A stretch of DNA of 64,000 nucleotides, from positions 191,049,893-191,113,892 of the forward strand of contig NC_057796.1 of NCBI RefSeq assembly GCF_018294505.1, given 5' to 3'. Under the pieces are notes generated by a model, which saw nothing but the letters and a program-made list of their open reading frames with translations, ran no database searches and was not told where the DNA came from. Numbering within the stretch: position 1 is the stretch's first letter; every line of letters starts with the position of its first letter. This DNA comes from Triticum aestivum (lineage: Eukaryota; Streptophyta; Magnoliopsida; Poales; Poaceae). Made by a program: the position numbers and the translations under genes. Below are positions 1 to 9,325 of this stretch, in pieces.

Positions 1-3000
1 CGCTCAGCATCAAATTCGGTCTTCAGCTTCTCTTGAGCGGCGATGCTGGAGACAAACTTGGCGTTTGCCTTCCGGGTCTCCATTTCCTGTGTCTTCAGCC
101 GGCTCTTGAGATCCGCAAGATCCGACTCTAATTTCTTGCCAACAGCCTGCATATATTTCCGGGTTATTAGCAGTCATTGTATAAGTCCCAAGCGCTTTCC
201 AAGCAAAGACACTTGGCACTTGGGGGCTAATGCATATTGAACGTATCTATCTACGTACTGCTGGCTCAATTGAGTAAGCCGGGACCTAAGTCTACAACAT
301 ATTCAAGTATAAGTCGTCGACTTGGGGGCTAGCATGACAAGGGTCACTATGCAGTAAGTAAAAGACAGCAGAAGGGTACCTCAGATTTTTGTTGGATCTG
401 GTTGACCATGGCGATCTTGGCGTCCCGGCTCTTGTGAACTTGGCTGATATAGCCAGAGACAAGCTCTCCAATGCTCAAGTCGGTGTAGCTGGAGAGGTCC
501 AGATTCACCCGGTGGGGCTGCAGCAACTCCCCCTTCGCGGAGCATTTGGCCAACGCGGTCGGTCTCCCCGGCTCAACGAATTCCGTCCGGGTAATTACCA
601 CGTCCGGGTCGTCTGCTGGTGGGGCCGAGCCGGAGGCCTCCGGGTTAACCGACGCTTCGGTCGTTGTCTTGGTAGTCGGGGCAGGGGCTTCAGGCGCCGT
701 GTCCATGGGAATGGTGGCCTCGGGGGCGGAGGCAGCTGGCGGCTCTTGAGCCGTCGCTTCCGGCTCAGGCAAGTCTGGCACTCCGGCTGACCTGGTCTTC
801 TTTGCTCTTTTGGTGAGCTTTGTCTGGGCACTGAAAAGGCAGAAGTGTTAGGCATGCAAAGAGTAAGTACAGACAGATAATGTAAGGAGATTATTATTAC
901 CCGGGTGCAGTCTTGAAGGCCGGCAGACTTGACTGCATGGAGTCACCCGAAGAGGGGGAGGTCTCCTGATAATTGGAATCAGAAGAGTTGAGTGGCTGAC
1001 GGATAACACCCGCCAACGGATGAAAGGGGTACAGGTGAGAAAAACCTCAGTGCGACGCTTCCTGGTTGCGTCGGGTAACCCGGTTGAGAGGTCGGTGTCT
1101 TTGCGGGCCCGGGTGTGACGCCGACTTTCGTGAACCTGCTGCTTCAAAAGAAATTGAGGGTCTTGATGAGCTAATGGATGTGAAAAGCTTACTTTCCGGG
1201 TTACTCTTCGGACTTTCAGCTGTGGCAAAGGCTCCGAGTCGGAGGGAAATGACATTACCTCTTCAACCACCAGGTTACTGGCGCCGGTGTCATCCTGTCA
1301 ATGAGCAAATGTTGATAAGGTGGACAGGAACAAACAACAAATATGGCAAGACTTTAAAGGTTTAAGGATTACCTCTGACTCGGAGCTGTCGCTTAATTGC
1401 AGTAGCTCCGAAGCAGTGGGTCTGCTTCCCTTTTTGCGAGGGGCGGTTTTCTTGGCGGCTTACTTTGCTTTCCGGGCTTTCTTGGCCGCCTCATGATCAT
1501 ATTTGACCCGCCAAAATTTATCATCAGCCTGAGAGGTACAATGATTGATTCTTAAAACGGTTCAGTCGAAGGTTATATGCAGACGAAGATAAAGGTTAAA
1601 GTCAGCGGCTTACCGCTGGGGCTGGATTGATCTTGCAGAAGGGGGCTAGCCCGGTTCTTCCGCAATCTGCCAAGCTCTCGTTTAGAAGAGCCTTGGTCTC
1701 CTCCTCTGCAACGTCTTCTGGAAGATCATTGCGACTGTGCCTCTGCGGGTCATCCTTTCGCCCGGTGTACTCACACATTAAGCCGGGGCGGCGGCTCAAT
1801 GGGATCACCCGCCAAGAGATCCAGACCCGGACCAGGTCAATTCCGTTCAGACCGTTGCCTAGCAGAGCCTTGATCTTATTGATCGTTGGAAGCAGAGGCT
1901 GGCGTTCCGCGGCAGTCAGTTTGTCGGATAGCGGATGAGTCGGCTCTAGGCGCGTTGGGCGAAAGCCGGGCAGCGGGTTCTCCTCAGCTGGGGACGTATC
2001 TTGGCAGTAGAACCAAGTCATATTCCAATCCTTAGGGTGGCTCGGCGGCTCTGCGTAAGGGAACAGACAATCCCTACGCCGCTGGATGGAGATGCCGCCT
2101 AATTCCAGACTTGGCCCGTTGGCACACTCATTTTGGCGGTTCAAATAAAACAGCTCTCTGAAGAGCAGCAGACTCGGCTCTTCTCCAAGATACACTTCAC
2201 AAAAGACTTGGAAGTTGCAGATGTTGGATACGGAGTTGGGTCCTATATCCTGAGGCCGAAGGTCAAAGAAGTTGAGCACGTCCCGGAAGAATTTTGAGCC
2301 GGGCGGTGCGAAGCCCCGGCTCATATGGTCCGCAAAGATCACTACCTCCCCGTCCCTCGGCTGTGGTCTTTCTTCTGACAGATCAGGGGCACGGTAGGAC
2401 ATCACTTCCTTCTTGGGCAGATATCCGGACTTAACGAAGTTGGCCAGGGTCTCGTCAGTGACGTTGGATCTCATCCAGTTGCAAGTGATGGGAGCCTTGG
2501 GAGGCATGGTGAAGGTTGGTGGTCTATGATAAAGGGAAAAGTGTCCGGGTTAATTGTAAGCCGGAGTTTATCATTCAGACTAAAATGGCGGCTTATGAAG
2601 GGGACTAATGATATATATTCAGATACGGTGGGTTATTTAAGCCGCAGGGGGATTCTAAGTATCTACGGTTTTACCAGAGTTAAGCCGGAGGATTCTACAG
2701 AGCATAGTTCTCTTTAAACCGGAAAGGTTCTATGGCGCATGTCTTCTTTAAACCGGAGATATAAGCCGCCAAGATTCAAGGGCTGCAGTTTTTACTAAGT
2801 GTGGTAAAACAGGTTTTACATATTGCAGTAACTTTTTTGGATCAAAATGGTCGGGTGAAATGAAAATTTTCTAGACCTAAAAAACAGAGGCAGCAGAAGT
2901 TCTTGAGGTTGAACATAGTTCTTATGCAGTAAAAGGAGGGCTTCTTGCAGGTGAAATGGATCTCAAACATCTACCGCAGTGGTTCTACGCAGGGTTAAGA

Positions 3001-3260
3001 TCAAGAGAAGGGTGGTCAAAAACAAAACTACCGCAGGCCGCAACGAACTATGAAGAACTGGAGGAACCCTACTGTAGATCTACTCTACGGGTGGTGAGAA
3101 CTTACCGGAGCTGAAGAGGTGCGGGAGTCGCCGCCGTTTGTCTGGTCTGGGTCTGGGTTATGCAGCGGCCAAGGTTGACGAAGGTCGGAGGCGAGACGAC
3201 GGCGGCGGAGCACGAGCTCGGGCAGAGGAGCGACGGCGCGAGGAGGAAGAAAGGGAGCGT
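1..3260 (-). pseudogene. Antisense intron-containing ORF (aORF) of element 1, plant 'putative gypsy type transposon' domain family; 3' end beyond window
   Basis: This is not a gag or pol protein. The first coding exon (1614-2523, ATG at 2505-2507) encodes about 300 residues resembling the domain Pfam calls putative gypsy type transposon (PF04195), recalled rather than searched. A chain of GT..AG junctions on the - strand gives exons of about 3260-3106 (leader), 2523-1614, 1528-1373, 1294-1046, 965-901, 830-380 and 146 to the window edge. The acidic, Pro/Thr-rich exon 830-380 and a heptad-like coiled coil in the last exon resemble a nuclear or adaptor protein, but the function is unknown. A stop codon (TAA at 1460-1462) interrupts the third exon, so this copy is probably dead. 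A TATA box lies upstream at 3284-3291. The exon chain is my reading of splice signals and needs transcript support. Confidence 0.65.
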
Positions 3261-3283
3261 GAGAAGAACACGTTGGGCCGGCC

Positions 3284-3291
3284 TATTTATA
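3284..3291 (-). promoter_or_regulatory. TATA box of the antisense gene
   Basis: TATAAATA on the - strand, followed by a CT-rich then GCC-rich leader of about 150 nt and a consensus 5' splice site (GT at 3105-3104). This is the usual architecture of a grass gene promoter and it points into the antisense gene, against the direction of the element. Confidence 0.55.
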
Positions 3292-3560
3292 AGGTGGAGT
3301 CATAAGTGGGCACGAGATTCAAGGAGACCACGGCATGGTTATCTCCCCCTCACGACGCCTCGATTTTCGGAACGACAGTAAAAGCAAAGATCCTTTGCGG
3401 ATCTGGCGGAGTAAAAAACGGGCTTAATGGAGGCTGACGTCACGGCGGATTATCCGGAGTCCAGAGGATGACGTCACTCCGGGTTATGGCCTTCACATGA
3501 ATGGTAAGCCGGAGATTTTCTCTGTCGGCAGAGTTGAAGATTGACACGAGCCAGCTCAAG

Positions 3561-3576
3561 TCAATCTGGGGCCTAA
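3561..3576 (+). other. Polypurine-tract region of element 1
   Basis: Short stretch with the core CTGGGGCC directly before the LTR start TGTTGAGG at 3577. Its position is that of the plus-strand primer. The tract is weak and the assignment rests mainly on the adjacent LTR boundary. Confidence 0.4.
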
Positions 3577-4096
3577 TGTTGAGGATATAGACCTTAGAGT
3601 CACCCGCCAGGAGGGGCCGGGTTACTCTTCGGATGGTCATTACCAGAAGCCCGGAGCCAAGTTTCAAGACGATGGGCCAGAGATGGGCTGAGACCCGGAT
3701 ATGGCTTAGGGCCTGTAGTTACAACCATTGTTATAGTAGACTTGTAGTGTAAGGCAAGTATAGTTTAGAGTCCGAGCCGGACGTTCTTATGAGCCGGCCG
3801 GGACTCTAAGGGCTGCTGGGCGTCAGCCTCCCTATATAAAGGGACGACCCGGCAGCGGTTTTGGGGCAAGAACAATCTCATTGAGAGCCGGGCATAGCTA
3901 TTTAGCTCCCTGGCGATCGTAACCCTAATCGATAACACCTCAAACTGGACGTAGGCTTTTACCTTCACCGTAAGGGGCCAAACCAGTATAAACCCTCGTG
4001 TTCCTTGTCCCGCATAACCCCTTCAAGCTTCCTAGTTGCGATGGCTCCACGACTAAGTCCTAGCTCGAGGACATCTGCCGTGACAACTCCACGACA
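3577..4096 (+). repeat. 3' LTR of element 1 (520 bp)
   Basis: Begins TGTTGAGGATATAG and ends CCACGACA, giving the TG..CA termini of an LTR. A TATA box lies at 3833-3840. The following R/U5-like part has the CT-poor leader with ACCCTAATCG common to grass gypsy LTRs. The 5' LTR lies outside the window, so the boundary is inferred from termini, the upstream purine tract and the abrupt change to element 2 coding sequence. Confidence 0.7.
3833..3840 (+). promoter_or_regulatory. TATA box in LTR of element 1
   Basis: TATATAAA in the middle of the LTR, in the sense of the element. Transcription from this 3' LTR copy would read rightwards, antisense to element 2. Confidence 0.5.
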
Positions 4097-5801
4097 CATC
4101 GTGAACTCCGGATAATCCTTCCGGCAATTCCAGCTTGTAGGCAACTTCTCCACGACGTTCAAGGATTTTGTAGGGGCCAATGAATCGTGGTGCTAACTTT
4201 CCTTTAACACCGAACCTCTTGATTCCTCGAAGTGGGGACACACAGAGGTATGCTCGGTCTCCCGCTTCGTACGTTATTTCCTTGCGTTTACCGTCGGCAT
4301 AACTCTTCTGCCTTGACTGAGCTATGTTGAGTCGGTCTCGAATCAGCTTGACCTTCTCTTCGGAGTCTCTGATAAGATCGGCACCAAAAAGTTTTCGGTC
4401 TCCAACACCATCCCACAACAATGGTGTTCTGCACCTCCTTCCGTATAGAGCTTCGAAAGGGGCCATCTTCAGACTAGTCTGATAACTGTTGTTGTACGAG
4501 AACTCTGCGTATTGCAAATTGTCATCCCAGTTAGACCCATAGTCTAGCGCACAGGCTCTCAACATGTCCTTCAGAATCTGATTGACTCTCTCGGTCTGTC
4601 CATCTGTCTGTGGATGAAAAGTTGTACTGAACTCCAGCCTCGTACCTAAAGTTTCATGCAACTGATTCCAAAACTTTGAGGTAAATTGCGTTCCTCTATC
4701 TGACACGATACTCCTCGGAACTCCATGCAGACATACGATCCTGGTCATGTATATCTTGGCTAACTTAGCACTGGTATATGAGGTCTTCACGGGAATGAAA
4801 TGAGCTACCTTGGTCAAGCGATCAACTACTACCCAGATAGAATCATAACCTGAACGGGTCCTGGGTAATCCTGTGATAAAATCCATTCCAAGTTTTTCCC
4901 ATTTCCACTCGGGTATCGGCAGAGGTTGAAGTAACCCTGCCGGCTTCTGATGTTCTGCCTTTACTCGCTGACAAACAGCGCATACTGCTACGTACTCGGC
5001 AATATCCTTCTTCATACCTGTCCACCACAAACTTTCCTTCAAATCAAGATACTTCTTGGTGTTGCCTGGGTGAATCGAGTATGGTGAATCATGGGCTTCC
5101 TGAAGAATTAACTTCCTGACCTCTGGGTCATTGGGCACATAAATACGATCCTCAAACCATAAAGTTCCATGCTCATCTTCATGAAAACCTTTAGCCTTTC
5201 CGTTACTCATCTTTTCCTTTATCTCTGCAATTTCCTTGTCCGTCTTCTGGGCTTCATGAATTTTTTCTGTCAGAGTGGACTGAATATCCAGGGTGGTGAC
5301 AAATCCTCTCGGTACTATCTCCAGTCGGAGCTCTCTGTGATCGTCGGCTAGATCCTGAGATGATCCTCCAGCTATGAGGGTGTTCACATAGCTTTTACGG
5401 CTCAAGGCATCTGCTACAACATTTGCCTTTCCTGGGTGATAATGCAATCTCATATCATAGTCCTTGATCAATTCTAGCCATCTCCTCTGCCTGAGGTTCA
5501 ACTCCTTCTGCGTGTAAATATACTTCAAGCTCTTATGATCCGTGTAAACATCACAACTATTTCCGACAAGGAAATGTCTCCACGTCTTGAGTGCGTGCAC
5601 TACGGCTGCTAACTCCAAATCGTGTGTGGCATAATTCATCTCGTGAGGTCATAGCTGTCTGGAGGTATAAGCTACAACTTTTCCTTCCTGCAAGAGCACT
5701 CCTCCGAGTCCTTGACTAGAAGCATCACAATATACCTGGTAATCCTTGTGTATTTCCGGCAAAATGAGCACTGGGGCTATAATCAAACATTTCTTCAGCT
5801 C
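4097..5801 (-). pseudogene. pol: RNase H and integrase part of pol, element 2
   Basis: Carries the end of RNase H (TDHKSLKYI near 5550), the zinc-binding HHCC domain of integrase ([11 protein letters not shown] near 4970), and the catalytic core with the [13 protein letters not shown] and ERVNQ motifs and a long C-terminal domain. Integrase joins element cDNA to host DNA in the nucleus. Two stops interrupt the upstream part (TAG at 5802-5804 and TGA at 5649-5651). The reading frame leaves recognisable integrase sequence at 4097, where the LTR of element 1 begins, and then runs a few codons into foreign DNA. The rest, expected to hold a chromodomain, lies left of the window. Non-functional in this copy. 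Confidence 0.85.
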
Positions 5802-6976
5802 CTAAAAACTGGCTTCACAATCCTCGGTCCAAATGTACTTGGCTTCCTTCTTCAACAGCTCAGTCATGGGTTTAGCAATCTTAGAGAAATTCTCAATAAA
5901 TCTCCAATAATATCCTACGAGTCCGTGAAAACTGCGGATCTCCTTGACTGAGGTGAGGGACTGCCAGTTGGTGACCGATTCTACCTTGGTGGGGTCGACT
6001 GCTATTCCTTCTCCTGAAATAACATGTCCGAGAAATCCGACTTCCTTCAGCCAAAATTCACATTTGCTAAACTTGGCATATAACTGATGTTCTTGGAGTT
6101 TCTCCAGAACTAGACGCAGATGTTCCTTATGCTCTTCCTCGCTCTTGGAGAAAACCAATATGTCATCGATGAACACCACGACAAACTTGTCCGGATATTC
6201 CATAAATACCTTGTTCATCATGCTCATAAAATACGCAGGGGCATTAGTCAATCCGAATGACATGACTGTATACTCATATAAACCATACCTGGTGGTGAAA
6301 GCTGTCTTGGGTATATCCTGTTCACCAATCTTCAACTGATGATACCCTGATCGAAGATCGATCTTGGAGAATACCTTGGATCCAACTAGCTGATCAAATA
6401 AATCGTTAATCATCGACAGAGGGTACTTGTTCTTGATGGTCACGTCGTTCAATGAACGATAATCCACAACCATTCTCAGGGTTCCATCCTTCTTCTCTAC
6501 CAAAAGAACTTGGGCTCCCCAAGGTGATGAGCTTGGCCGAATATATCCCTTCTCCAATAATTCCTTGATTTGCTTCTTGATCTCTTCCAAATCATTCGGG
6601 GGCATCCGATAGGGTCTCTTGGATATTGGGGCTGTGCCAGGCAATAACTCAATCAAAAACTCAATGTCTCTGTCCGGTGGCATTCCTGGTAATTCCTCCG
6701 GAAATACATCGGGAAAATCTTGCACTGCATGCACTTCCTCCTGAACAACTCCAGTGAGGGAATTCACCTGATGCTTCGTCGGGGTGCGTCTGGATACATA
6801 CTTGATCCTCTTCTGCTCCGGGGTGATGAGCAAAATCGTCTTGCGGGCACAGTCGATGTTTCCTTCAAACTTCGTCAACCAATCCATGCCTAGGATTACA
6901 TCCAAACTCTGGGATTCCAATACTATGAGGTCTGCGGGAAAATCATGATTTCCAATGCTGAGGGTCGAATGACATC
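5802..6976 (-). pseudogene. pol: Reverse transcriptase part of pol, element 2
   Basis: Ty3/gypsy reverse transcriptase, with the linker containing ILGMDWL (near 6890), the [10 protein letters not shown] motif (about 6360), the [10 protein letters not shown] motif and the catalytic FIDDILVF (about 6160). It copies element RNA into DNA inside the gag particle. A one-base loss near 6985 separates it from the upstream gag-protease frame, and a TAG at 5802-5804 separates it from RNase H. Apart from these two breaks the catalytic aspartates look intact, so the decay is recent or moderate. Confidence 0.85.
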
Positions 6977-8248
6977 CTATGCCTGCCTCGTCTCTCCTCC
7001 TGGGGAAGTGACCTGAAGCGGGGTTCTAAGGTTTCTAGTGGGCAACCCGTACTTTTCCACAACTACCCTTGATATGAATGAATGCGTTGCACCGGAATCA
7101 AAGAGTACTAATACTGGATGTGAATTTAATAAAAACTTACCAACCACAGTGTCTGGCTGATCATAGACGTCCTCCACGTCAATGTGATTCACCTGAGCAC
7201 GAGGAGAAGGGTTGGGCTTCTTTGCTGAGCTTCCACTACCGTTGTCGTTTCCATTCCTCTGCTTGGCCTTCGGACAATCGGTGGCATAGTGTCCTGTCTT
7301 CTGGCACTTGAAATAGGTGATGTGACTCAGATCCTTCTGGGCCGGAGCGGGACGGTGTTGGTTGCCATTTCCTCCATTGTCTGACTTGGAGTTGTTGTCG
7401 TGGTTGCGATTGTTCCCATTCCCTCCATGGTTATGTCCTCCATGGGTGTGATGGGTACGTCCTCCCGAGTATGGGGCATAGCGGGGCTTTTGCTGAGCTC
7501 CGGAGTTGTACTTTCCCTGGCCATATTTCCGCTTGCGGCTACCAATCTGCTGCTGCTTGCCTTCAAGTATGGTGGCCTTGTCTACCAGCTCCTGGTAGTT
7601 GTTGAAGGTAGCCACCATTAGCTGCATTCCCAGCTCATCATTGAGTCCCTCGAGAAACTTCTCCTGCTTTTCGGCATCTGTGGCCACATCATCTGGGGCA
7701 TAGCGAGATAATTTGCTGAACTCATCCACGTACTGCCCCACAGTATGGTTCCCCTGGCGTAAGTTGCGGAACTCACGCTTCTTCAGACTCATGGCTCCAG
7801 CTGATACATGAGCGGTGTGGAAAGCCTGCTGGAACTGATCCCATGTCATGGTGGCGACCGGATAAGTGGCGGTGTAGTTCTCCCACCAAGAGGCTACAGG
7901 TCCATCAAGCTGATGTGCAGCAAAGTGCACCTTTTCTGCATATGTACATCCAGCAGTGGCTAACTCCCTTCCGACCTTGTGGAGCCAATCATCGGCCACA
8001 ATCGGCTCAGTCCTGCTAGAGAACACTGGCGGATTCAGCCTTAGGAAGCGGGCCAAGTTGTCAACAGGGGGTGGTGGCGGTGGATTGTTGTTGTTGTTGT
8101 TGTTGTTGTTCTGGTTCTGGATGAGCATCTGCATCAGGGCATTCTGCTGCTGGATCAGCTGGATGAGCTCCGGCGGAAAGTTGAAACCGGGGTCACGTCT
8201 CGGAGGCATCTGGTGTTTTGGAGTGGATGAGAAATTAGAATAGAACAA
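6977..8248 (-). pseudogene. gag: Gag and aspartic protease, element 2
   Basis: The likely start is the ATG at 8209-8207 (MPPRRD), although the frame is open up to 8248. The protein has an Asn/Pro-rich N-terminus encoded by a GTT/GGT-type microsatellite, a retrotransposon gag core (WWENYTATYPV to LKKREFRNLRQG), a Gly/Asn/His-rich linker, one zinc knuckle (near 7310) and a pepsin-like protease with LFDSGATHSF (near 7105). Gag builds the cytoplasmic particle and the protease cuts the polyprotein. The first cysteine of the C-x2-C-x4-H-x4-C knuckle is replaced by tyrosine. The frame is lost at about 6985 just after the protease, where gag and pol should be continuous. Confidence 0.85.
8085..8110 (+). 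repeat. (TTG)n microsatellite in gag of element 2
   Basis: About nine TTG units, read on the - strand as AAC/AAT-type codons giving a poly-Asn run in gag. It is followed by GGT/GGC repeats coding for proline on the - strand. Likely length-variable between copies. Confidence 0.8.
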
Positions 8249-8428
8249 GGGTCTAATGAGAAAATGGCACTACCCATATGAATGCACAATCATAATCACA
8301 CCAATCATTTATTCATTCATCTCAAACAAGGTTCAATCTCGGATTACAAAATCTCACGACTAATCGAAAATAATGGCCTAACTGATCGACGAAAAAAAAA
8401 TAACATTGCGGTCGACTAAATGTCTTCA

Positions 8429-9178
8429 TCAATTGTCCTTGCGTCCTTCGGTGTGTCGTCCTCTGGAGCGGTGTCTCCTCTTGCGGCTTCCTTCGATGGA
8501 GCTCTCTTCATAATCTTGGTCATTGCTCACGAGGGGTCCATCATCTCCACTCGGAAAAAGGTCTTCTCCCAGGTCCATCTTTTCCTCCAGTGTGGCAATA
8601 TATTTATCCCGGTCCTCGATTCTATCCATAAAATCCTTGATTTCTTCTTCATGTTCAAGGAAGTTCGTGCGTGCTTTGTCCTCCAATTCCAGTTCACGGA
8701 ACAACAGCCTCCCGTGTACCTTCGAGCTTCGGCGCGTCTGGATCTCCTGGTTCCCGAGGAGGCTCTCCAAGTCTTGGACATATGAAAGAATTGAGTCGTC
8801 CTCCACGGTACGGATGATATCTCCATTCCTAGCTCTGCCGGAAATAATGGCAAGGTCTGATGGGTTGAGCTTGGCCATGTACTCTTCTCGGAGATGTCCA
8901 AGTGCACGATAAATCGCCATGTCTCTTCTGAGGATCCAAGTGAAAGCGGTAAACTCAAAGTCGATGGGTTCCGAATGTCCTCCGAAGGTCCTCCCTGGAA
9001 TGTGCACCTTAATCCTGTAGCGGGTATCCGTCGGAAGTGCATTGGTAGGCTTCCCGGTGATTGAGGGCAGAGCAATCTTCAGCTTCTTCACAATCTGAAC
9101 CATCTTCTTCCCGAAAAGCATCGTCTCATCCGGCTGGCAAAACTCCGGTAGCAGAACTGGGGTGAACTCGGCGGCCAT
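8429..9178 (-). CDS. Extra ORF between PBS and gag of element 2 (249 aa, unknown function)
   Basis: An intact frame starts at ATG 9178 with MAAEFTPVLLP and ends at 8429. It lies about 130 nt downstream of the primer-binding site and about 180 nt upstream of gag, on the same strand, so it would be the first ORF of the genomic RNA. Visible parts are a globular N-terminal half with PGRTFGGHSEPIDFEF (residues about 60-75), a Glu/Arg-rich coiled-coil-like middle (about 150-205) and an acidic then basic C-terminus (RKRRHRSRGR). I see no gag, zinc knuckle, protease or membrane segment. Unlike gag-pol in the same element it has no stop or frameshift. Similar extra sense ORFs exist in some grass gypsy elements, but the role is not known. 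Confidence 0.7.
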   Translation of the reverse strand: MAAEFTPVLLPEFCQPDETMLFGKKMVQIVKKLKIALPSITGKPTNALPTDTRYRIKVHIPGRTFGGHSEPIDFEFTAFTWILRRDMAIYRALGHLREEYMAKLNPSDLAIISGRARNGDIIRTVEDDSILSYVQDLESLLGNQEIQTRRSSKVHGRLLFRELELEDKARTNFLEHEEEIKDFMDRIEDRDKYIATLEEKMDLGEDLFPSGDDGPLVSNDQDYEESSIEGSRKRRHRSRGRHTEGRKDN

Positions 9179-9309
9179 CTAGAATGTTGAAAATCGGAGG
9201 GAAGTCAGAAATGAACAGGGGAGAATTAAGGAATAGTAAGGACATAAAATAAAATAGTTTCTTTCTATGGCTTTCCGATCCTAGGGGTTACGTCCTACAG
9301 TCAGCATGT

Positions 9310-9321
9310 GCTCTGATACCA
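9310..9321 (-). other. Primer-binding site of element 2
   Basis: TGGTATCAGAGC on the - strand, complementary to the 3' end of initiator methionine tRNA, four bases after the LTR end. It fixes the orientation and the 5' LTR boundary at 9326. Confidence 0.9.
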
Positions 9322-9325
9322 TCTC

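Larger units (their letters stand above)
1..4096 (+). mobile_element. Element 1: 3' part of Tat-type Ty3/gypsy retrotransposon with antisense ORF
   Basis: The segment ends in a 520-bp LTR (3577-4096) in + orientation, preceded by a purine-rich tract, so the element reads left to right and only its 3' part is in the window. The internal part carries no sense-strand pol but a spliced gene on the opposite strand. Antisense extra ORFs between pol and the 3' LTR are known from Tat-lineage elements of grasses, which is the basis for the lineage call. At 4096/4097 the sequence switches directly to the integrase C-terminal region of element 2, so element 1 is inserted into element 2. The right-hand target duplication should be CATCG (4097-4101); the left copy lies outside the window. 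Confidence 0.75.

Noticed and set aside
595..855. Pro/Arg-rich - strand frame
   Set aside because: Alternative frame of the exon at 380-830 of the antisense gene.
8527..9075. 182-codon - strand frame
   Set aside because: Shadow frame of the extra ORF at 8429-9178, which has the better composition and position.
9310..9321. tRNA-like TGGTATCAGAGC matches here and at 16254 and 47211
   Set aside because: These are primer-binding sites next to LTRs, not tRNA genes; no cloverleaf is present.
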